Positions 1 to 5,221 of a stretch of 10,574 bases of DNA are shown piece after piece. The notes beneath the pieces were generated by a model. The model ran no database searches, was not told the DNA's origin, and saw only the letters and a program-made list of their open reading frames with translations. Position 1 is the stretch's first letter; each line of letters opens with the position of its first letter. The DNA comes from Candidatus Hydrogenedentota bacterium (lineage in GTDB: Bacteria; Hydrogenedentota; Hydrogenedentia; Hydrogenedentales; SLHB01): contig JAFGTL010000792.1 of assembly GCA_016934125.1 (NCBI GenBank), positions 1-10,574 of the forward strand. The letters are read 5' to 3'. Made by a program: the position numbers and the translations under genes.

Positions 1-120
1 CGCAGAAGAACGCGCAGCGTTCTTCCAACGCGCCCGAAGGGCGCGCACATAACAGCCCAGGCCAACGGCCTGGGTTCAGACGTCGCATTGGAACGAGCCC
101 TGTAAGGGCGAGACGCGCCC
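1..120. repeat. Array of short-loop hairpins (REP-like intergenic element)
   Basis: Three perfect inverted repeats follow one another with 3-nt loops. Positions 5-13 pair with 17-25 (9 bp, loop GCA), 29-35 with 39-45 (7 bp, loop GAA), and 56-63 with 67-74 (8 bp, loop AAC, extendable by a G-T and an A-T pair to 54-76). A weaker fourth stem pairs 97-100 with 106-109 (GCCC/GGGC, 5-nt loop), and 106-110 can alternatively pair with 116-120. There is no T-run after any stem, so they do not look like simple intrinsic terminators. The layout resembles interspersed palindromic elements I recall from planctomycete-type genomes. That identity is from memory and was not searched. The left edge of the element may lie outside the window. 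Confidence 0.7.
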
Positions 121-186
121 CCCCCTCCGGCGTGCCGGGGTGGAAGTGGCGGCACGGGGGCCGAATGTGGCAGGATCCCGGGAGTC

Positions 187-222
187 CGCGCCGGGGCGCG
201 GGGGCTCGCGCCGGGGCGCGGG
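187..222. repeat. 16-bp direct repeat, each copy self-complementary
   Basis: CGCGCCGGGGCGCGGG occurs exactly at 187-202 and 207-222, giving a 20-nt period. Within each copy CGCGCC can pair with GGCGCG across a two-base centre, and the copies could also cross-pair. The second copy ends five bases before the AAGGAG of the downstream beta-mannosidase-like gene. If transcribed, it would place strong GC structure in the 5' leader. An effect on translation is inference. Confidence 0.75.
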
Positions 223-226
223 ATGG

Positions 227-232
227 AAGGAG
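227..232 (+). promoter_or_regulatory. Ribosome binding site deciding the GH2 start
   Basis: AAGGAG lies 9 nt before the ATG at 242. The open frame continues upstream to an ATG at 140, but those 34 residues are Gly/Arg/Ser-rich and encoded by the repeat region, with no comparable Shine-Dalgarno site. The ATG at 242 is therefore the supported start. Confidence 0.8.
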
Positions 233-241
233 CGTGAATCT

Positions 242-2224
242 ATGGCCGTAGTTGATCTGTCGGGGCTTGATTGGACGGTGGCGGGCTGGCGGCCATTCTG
301 TTGGAAACTGGGGCACAGCGCGGAGACGGACTGGGCCATGGGGCCGGATGTGGGCCCCATCGAGGCGGCCGTGCCGGGGTCCGTCCAGGAGGCGCTGCTC
401 CGGGCGGGGCTCTTGCCCGACTGGAACGAGGGGGTCAACTCACGCGCATGCGAGTGGGTCGAACACCGGCACTGGCAGTTCGAGACCGTGGTGCCGGCGG
501 GCTCGGTGGGCAGGGGCGAACAGGCGCGCCTGATGGCGTCGGGCCTCGACTACGCCGGCTGGGTTCTCGTGGACGGCCAGGAGGTGGATCGGTTCCAGGG
601 AGCGCTCACGTCGCACCGGTTCGATCTGACGGAATCGCTCGGCGACGGCAAGGAACACCGGCTCGGCATCGTATTCGAGGAGCCGCCCCGGGAACAGGGC
701 CAGTTCGGGTTCACCTCGCGTTCCCGGTTCTTCAAGTCGCGCTACAACTACAGTTGGGACTGGTGCCCGCGGATTGTGCCGATCGGCATCTGGGACGGGC
801 TCAACCTCGAGAGCGGCCCGTCTCTCGTCTTCGAGATCCAGCGCATCCATGCGGCGCTCAGCCCGGATAGCCGGACGGGAAGCCTCGAAATCATCCTCGA
901 AACGGATGAGGAATTGTGGGATTCGTGCGAGAAATGCACCATCGTGGCCACCGTACGGGACGGCGACACGGAAATTGAGCAGGCCTCGTTCGAGCCCGGG
1001 GAGGGGTTCCATACGCTGATGCTGGACGGACTCCGCGTGGAGCCGTGGTGGCCGAACGGCGAGGGCGACGCCAAGACGTACACCCTCGATATCGAGGCGC
1101 GAGACAGCACCGGGACCGCGGTGTGGGCGGATCGCCGGACCGTCGGGTTCAAACGGGTGAAATGGATCCCGTGCGAGGGAGCCCACGAGGACGCCGAGCC
1201 GTGGGTGTGCAAGATCAACGGCAAACCCGTCTTCCTCCAGGGGGCGAACTGGGTGCCGCCCCGGGCTTCCTACGCCGACGCCACCGCCGAGGAGTACGCC
1301 GAACTCGTCGGGCTGTATCGCGATATGGGGTGCAACCTGCTGCGGGTGTGGGGAGGCGGAATCCTCGAGAAATCCGCGTTCTACGACGCGTGCGACAAGG
1401 CGGGGATTCTTGTGTGGCAGGAGTTTCCATTGTCGTCGTCGGGCATCGAGAACGCGCCCCCCGAGGATCCGGCCGTCATCAAGAACCTCGTGCTCATCGC
1501 GAACTCCTACATCCGCCGCCGTGCCCACCACGTGTCGCTCCTGCTCTGGTGCGGGGGCAACGAGCTGTTCTCAAAGCCGAACGGCAACGACCGTCCCGCC
1601 GACTATTCGCATCCGTGCATCGCCGCCTTGAAGGAACTCGTCGAGCGCGAGGATCCGGGCCGCCGGTTCCTGCCGACCTCGGCGAGCGGGCCCCGGTTCT
1701 ACGGCAACCCCGAGGACAACGGGAAAGGGGTGCACCACGACGTGCACGGGCCGTGGGGCCTGGGCTCGTTCGACGATCTCGCGGCATGGCGCGCCTACTG
1801 GGAGGCGGATGACGCCCTGTTCCGCTCGGAAGTGGGCATGCCGGGGGCCGCGTCGCCCGAGCAGTTCCAGCGGTACGCGCGCGATGTCGAGCTGTGGCCG
1901 CCCACGACCGACTACTGGAAACACTGCTCCGCTTGGTGGGTTCAGTGGGATCGGTTCAAGGAACGCCTCAAAAAGCTCGGCGCACAGAAGGGGCTCGCCC
2001 AGTATATCCGGTTGACCCAAGAGCAGCAGGCCGAGGCCTATGCCATCGCCGCCCAGTGCTGCAAGAGCCGCTTCCCGAAGTGCGGCGGATTCGTCATCTG
2101 GATGGGACACGACTGCTTTCCGTGTCCGGCCAACAACTCGGTGATCGACTTCCTCCGCCGGCCGAAACCCGCCTATCACGCCCTGAAACAGGTGTTTACA
2201 GCACGCCCCGAACCCGAGGAGTGA
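242..2224 (+). CDS. GH2 beta-mannosidase-like glycoside hydrolase, compact form
   Basis: This 660-residue protein has no signal peptide, so it is probably cytoplasmic. It shows beta-mannosidase (GH2) landmarks in order. The N-terminal jelly roll (about 1-195) has AVPGSVQEALL (43-53) and the YSWDWCPRIVPIGIWDG segment (170-186). An immunoglobulin-like sandwich (about 196-305) contains the WWPNGEG turn. The TIM barrel (about 306-640) starts with INGKPVFLQGANWVPPR and includes LLRVWGGG. The expected catalytic pair is present: acid/base E441 in WCGGNEL and nucleophile E530 in RSEVGM. They are 89 residues apart, close to known family members. The reaction would be release of terminal beta-mannose from imported oligosaccharides; other beta-linked sugars are possible. 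Family members usually have about 800 or more residues and C-terminal beta domains; this one ends just after the barrel. It converges on the next gene with a 7-bp gap. Confidence 0.93.
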   Translation: MAVVDLSGLDWTVAGWRPFCWKLGHSAETDWAMGPDVGPIEAAVPGSVQEALLRAGLLPDWNEGVNSRACEWVEHRHWQFETVVPAGSVGRGEQARLMASGLDYAGWVLVDGQEVDRFQGALTSHRFDLTESLGDGKEHRLGIVFEEPPREQGQFGFTSRSRFFKSRYNYSWDWCPRIVPIGIWDGLNLESGPSLVFEIQRIHAALSPDSRTGSLEIILETDEELWDSCEKCTIVATVRDGDTEIEQASFEPGEGFHTLMLDGLRVEPWWPNGEGDAKTYTLDIEARDSTGTAVWADRRTVGFKRVKWIPCEGAHEDAEPWVCKINGKPVFLQGANWVPPRASYADATAEEYAELVGLYRDMGCNLLRVWGGGILEKSAFYDACDKAGILVWQEFPLSSSGIENAPPEDPAVIKNLVLIANSYIRRRAHHVSLLLWCGGNELFSKPNGNDRPADYSHPCIAALKELVEREDPGRRFLPTSASGPRFYGNPEDNGKGVHHDVHGPWGLGSFDDLAAWRAYWEADDALFRSEVGMPGAASPEQFQRYARDVELWPPTTDYWKHCSAWWVQWDRFKERLKKLGAQKGLAQYIRLTQEQQAEAYAIAAQCCKSRFPKCGGFVIWMGHDCFPCPANNSVIDFLRRPKPAYHALKQVFTARPEPEE

Positions 2225-2235
2225 GCCGGCCTCAC
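2221..2235. other. Small dyad spanning both convergent stop codons
   Basis: GTGAG (2221-2225) and CTCAC (2231-2235) form a 5-bp inverted repeat around a 5-nt centre. The TGA of the + gene (2222-2224) and the TGA of the - gene (2232-2234) sit in its two arms. It lacks a T-run on either strand and is weak for a terminator. No better terminator is visible between these genes, so transcripts may run into each other. Confidence 0.4.
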
Positions 2236-5090
2236 CGCGTGGCCGCGCCCGAGGTCTCGATCACGACGGCGATGCTCTGCACCGGCGCAAGCGTCAATTC
2301 CACCACCTCCTGAGCGGGTTCGACCGCCCCGCCGTGCAGCGCGTCCGTGTCCGCATCGAAGGGGAACGACACGGCCTTCGCGCCATCGGGCAGGGCGAAC
2401 GCCACGCGCCTCGATTGCCGGGCCAGGTTCGCGGCGAGCACAAGCACCGCACCGTCGCGATCCCACGCGCGCCAATGGACATCGCCATCGGCCTGTATTC
2501 CCGCCGGCATGCCGGGCGCCGCGCCGCCGTAGAGGATCCAGGGCTCGACGAACCGGCATTCCCGCCCCATCCGCCTGAAATGAGGCCAGTAATTCTGCCG
2601 GGGCGTGTTGTACGGCCACCAGATGATGCCTTTCGCGCCGTGGATCAGGCAGGTGTACAGCATGTTGCTCAGTTCTTCGCAGGCGGGCGACGGCTTGTCG
2701 GACTCGCTGATATCCCCCCAGCCAAAGCCTTGGGGCGTCATCCAGGCCGCCTGCCCGTGGGCCGCGGCCGCCGCGACGGTGGCATCCGTCCAGTCGGCCA
2801 CGACGGACAGGGAGAGGTCGGGGATCGGGTAGGGATCGGTGAGCACGACGTCGGCGCATCCCTCGTACTGGCTGAGCATGGCGGGCACGTTGGTCAGCAC
2901 GACGACGGGGTGGTTCGGATCGATGGCCTTGATGATGTCGTAGGCCTTCCTGAGGACATCGGGCGTGTCGCCGTAGCCCTCGGGTTCGTCGGCCAGATAC
3001 CAGGCGAACAGGGCCGGTTCCGTCTTGCGTAACGACACCACGGCCCGGATCGAATCGTAATCGTACTTGCCGCGCAAGTAATTGCAGATGTGCAGCATAG
3101 CCCACACGCCGTTCTCGGCGGCCGTATCGAGGTGGTTGCGGCCTTCGAGGGTCTCGCCACCGTACAGGGCGATGTTGTAGCCGGCCTCGGGAATGGCCTT
3201 GTCGGGCGAGGCCAGCATGAACCCCAGCGGCATCAGGGACGTGCCGTTCACGTAGCACAGCCCGTCATCGCGGATCTCGACCTTCATGGGTTCGCCAAAG
3301 GGCTCGTGCTTCTTCAGCTCTCGCTCCTCACTCGCGAGAACCTCCCCGGCCGCCGAGGCGACCGTGGCGACGACGCGGTAGTCGCCGAGGGGGAGGTCGC
3401 CCAGGGGCAGCGAGGCGTCGAAAGGCTGCCCGGCAGCCTGGGCCGGGGCCGCGTAGATCTCGGTGCCGGCCGTATCGACAATCGCCACGCGGAGTTGCGC
3501 GCCGGTCAGGGCGGTCTTGTCGAGGTTGACGACGACTTGCGTGGGCAGCGCGGGCTCAGTGGTCACGTAGGGCTGGAGGATGGTCAGTTCGAGGGGCCTG
3601 ACGTCGCCGCGCGTGAGGGCGACGTTGGCGAGGGCGCGGCTGACAACGCGGCCGGGCGGCTTTTCGCGAAGGGTGGCCGCGACCAGCGCGGCACCGCAGC
3701 GATCGAGGAGGTATTCGGCCTCGACCGACGGCGCGGGCGCCTCGGGCAGGGCCACCGTGCTCAACACGGGATTCATCTGTTCGAGATCCTGATCGGCTTC
3801 GGGGAGTCTGTCGGATTCGACAGGGAGTACGTCCAGGCTAAGCTCATACTCCGCGGCGGTTGCGGCGCCGTTCAAGGCGATCGCCACCCGATTCGCGCCG
3901 AGCGCGCGCTCCTCGGGCAGCACGAGATTCACGGCCGGCAATGGCGCATCGACGGCCTCCACGAGCGTCACGCGCCCGAACCGTTCCCGGTGGTGGAATC
4001 CGCCGCCGAGGGTGCTGCTCCACTGGGAGAACTGGGCGAGCCCCATGTCGACGCGGTAGAGGCCGATGCGCCACTCCTGGCCCGGTTCGAGGGTCTCGAC
4101 GCCCATCGAGGCGGCGGGCAGGGCCGCTTCGAGCGTCCAGCCTTGGAGATAGCGCCTCACAACCACTTCGACATCCGCGTTCCAGGTGCCGCCGCCGTCG
4201 GCGTTGAGTTCGTCGAAGAGCACGCCCAACAGGTTGAAGGCGAGATGGTAGTGGGGCCCGTTCTCGACGTCGGGCACCCCGTCGTCGCCCGGGGCAACGA
4301 AGAAGAACTCGGCGGCGTCCTCGCAGTAGGTGGCGGAATCGCGTTCCTTGCCGGTAACAACCGCCTCGGGCGCCCCGGGTTGCACGAACTCCGCGGACAG
4401 ATACCAGTGGGTGGCGTCGTAACAGAGCCGGAACGTCGCCCCCCGAGTGACAGGCCGGGCGAGGAACCGATCCGTGAACGTGGACAGGGGCTGGGCGTTC
4501 TGCCACGCCGGTTCGTCCAGTTCGCCGTCGATCTGGATGGGCGCGGCGGTCTGGGCCACGCGGGCTACGGCCAAGTCGCGCTCATCGTCGAGTTCGAGAC
4601 GCACTTCGAAGAGGCACGCGCCGAATCCACCGTCCCATTTCTCCGGGGCGCCGTGCTCGACGCGGACATAGAGGAAGTCGGCAGGCAGGAAAGCGGAGAG
4701 GTCGGCCGTCTTCCATCCGTCATTGCTGCCGCCATGGCCCTCTTCCCGGAGGACTTCCTGGAAGTGTTCGCCGTCGCTCGACGCGCTCAGGGCGAAGCTG
4801 TTGGTGAGCCGGATGCCGAGACGGGCGGCCGAGGCGTCGGTGGTGTCGAACCGCCAGATGACGAACCGGCCCTGGCCATCCAGGTTGCGGGTGGGCTCGC
4901 CCCATCCGCCGAGCACGAAGGTGCGGCTGTCCTGTTTCCACAAGTACTTCTGCTCTTGGGCCTTGCCGTCGCACCGAAAGGCCACGGTGCGCGTGCCCGC
5001 CGAAGCATCCCATCCGCATGCCAGCAACACGAGGGCCGCTATTGAGCAGACACCCACCCGCCGCCACATCGCGCCGTATCCCATCGTCAT
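2232..5090 (-). CDS. Exported CBM9-containing GH-A-like glycoside hydrolase, probable lipoprotein
   Basis: The protein has 952 residues. A signal sequence (1-32) contains a lipobox-like VLLAC with C25, and an ordinary signal-peptidase site near ASAG is the alternative. Next comes a beta-sandwich resembling F5/8 (discoidin) domains (about 33-168) with paired WRF and YVRVE strands. A CBM9/DOMON-like domain (about 175-378) starts with the typical IDGELDEPAW and ends near FGRVTLVE. An Ig-like linker region spans about 385-600. A (beta/alpha)8 domain (about 602-860) has the WYLADEP motif, in which E702 is the probable acid/base, plus DPYP and GIIWWPY. A C-terminal beta domain ends the chain. I see no clear second glutamate at the usual nucleophile strand, so activity is uncertain. 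The start at 5090 is chosen because AGGAGGT lies 5 nt before it. A longer frame to 5225 would translate the tandem repeat. Substrate unknown; a surface glycan-binding hydrolase is inferred. Confidence 0.85.
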   Translation of the reverse strand: MTMGYGAMWRRVGVCSIAALVLLACGWDASAGTRTVAFRCDGKAQEQKYLWKQDSRTFVLGGWGEPTRNLDGQGRFVIWRFDTTDASAARLGIRLTNSFALSASSDGEHFQEVLREEGHGGSNDGWKTADLSAFLPADFLYVRVEHGAPEKWDGGFGACLFEVRLELDDERDLAVARVAQTAAPIQIDGELDEPAWQNAQPLSTFTDRFLARPVTRGATFRLCYDATHWYLSAEFVQPGAPEAVVTGKERDSATYCEDAAEFFFVAPGDDGVPDVENGPHYHLAFNLLGVLFDELNADGGGTWNADVEVVVRRYLQGWTLEAALPAASMGVETLEPGQEWRIGLYRVDMGLAQFSQWSSTLGGGFHHRERFGRVTLVEAVDAPLPAVNLVLPEERALGANRVAIALNGAATAAEYELSLDVLPVESDRLPEADQDLEQMNPVLSTVALPEAPAPSVEAEYLLDRCGAALVAATLREKPPGRVVSRALANVALTRGDVRPLELTILQPYVTTEPALPTQVVVNLDKTALTGAQLRVAIVDTAGTEIYAAPAQAAGQPFDASLPLGDLPLGDYRVVATVASAAGEVLASEERELKKHEPFGEPMKVEIRDDGLCYVNGTSLMPLGFMLASPDKAIPEAGYNIALYGGETLEGRNHLDTAAENGVWAMLHICNYLRGKYDYDSIRAVVSLRKTEPALFAWYLADEPEGYGDTPDVLRKAYDIIKAIDPNHPVVVLTNVPAMLSQYEGCADVVLTDPYPIPDLSLSVVADWTDATVAAAAAHGQAAWMTPQGFGWGDISESDKPSPACEELSNMLYTCLIHGAKGIIWWPYNTPRQNYWPHFRRMGRECRFVEPWILYGGAAPGMPAGIQADGDVHWRAWDRDGAVLVLAANLARQSRRVAFALPDGAKAVSFPFDADTDALHGGAVEPAQEVVELTLAPVQSIAVVIETSGAATR

Positions 5091-5095
5091 CTGCC

Positions 5096-5102
5096 ACCTC
5101 CT
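5096..5102 (-). promoter_or_regulatory. Strong ribosome binding site for the CBM9/GH-A gene
   Basis: On the minus strand AGGAGGT precedes the ATG at 5090 by 5 nt, an almost full match to the 16S anti-Shine-Dalgarno sequence. A second in-frame ATG at 5084 is 11 nt away and is less favoured. The site rules out the upstream candidate starts at 5108 and 5225, and the tandem repeat ends only 7 bp away. Confidence 0.85.
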
Positions 5103-5109
5103 ATCCATT

Positions 5110-5190
5110 CCACCACCGGCTCCCAGCCACCACCGGCTCCCAGCCACCACCGGCTCCCAGCCACCACCGGCTCCCAGCCACCACCGGCTC
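5110..5190. repeat. 17-bp tandem repeat, about 4.8 copies
   Basis: The unit CCACCACCGGCTCCCAG is repeated exactly at 5110-5126, 5127-5143, 5144-5160 and 5161-5177. A fifth copy matches for 13 bases (5178-5190). It fills most of the 131-bp gap between two minus-strand genes and stops 7 bp upstream of the ribosome binding site of the downstream gene. Identity between copies is complete, which suggests recent expansion or contraction. Because 17 is not a multiple of three, translation through it cycles with a 17-residue period in any frame; it contains no stop on either strand, which explains spurious long frames crossing it. Copy-number variation is likely; a regulatory effect is inference. Confidence 0.95.
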
Positions 5191-5221
5191 GTGGAGCCCC
5201 ACGCCGGCGGGACAAGTTCTC

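Noticed and set aside
140..241. N-terminal extension of the GH2 enzyme to the ATG at 140
   Set aside because: The 34 residues are encoded by the GC-rich repeat region and lack family similarity; the ATG at 242 has a good ribosome binding site and fits the GH2 N-terminus.
76..438. 120-codon minus-strand open frame over the hairpin array and the GH2 start
   Set aside because: It overlaps the well-supported GH2 gene and structured non-coding DNA, and its product is low-complexity Pro/Ser/Arg-rich.
3090..5045. 651-codon plus-strand open frame antisense to the CBM9/GH-A gene
   Set aside because: Its product is low-complexity Gly/Arg/Val/Glu-rich with no recognisable domain, while the opposite strand has a signal peptide, CBM9 and barrel motifs. 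It is a high-GC shadow frame.
5110..5190. CRISPR array
   Set aside because: The 17-bp units are directly abutting with no spacers and there are no cas genes.
5184..5200. GGCTC-GTG-GAGCC hairpin as terminator of the DUF6259-like gene
   Set aside because: Only 5 bp with a 3-nt loop and no following T-run on the minus strand; it lies inside or next to the repeat and is more likely incidental.
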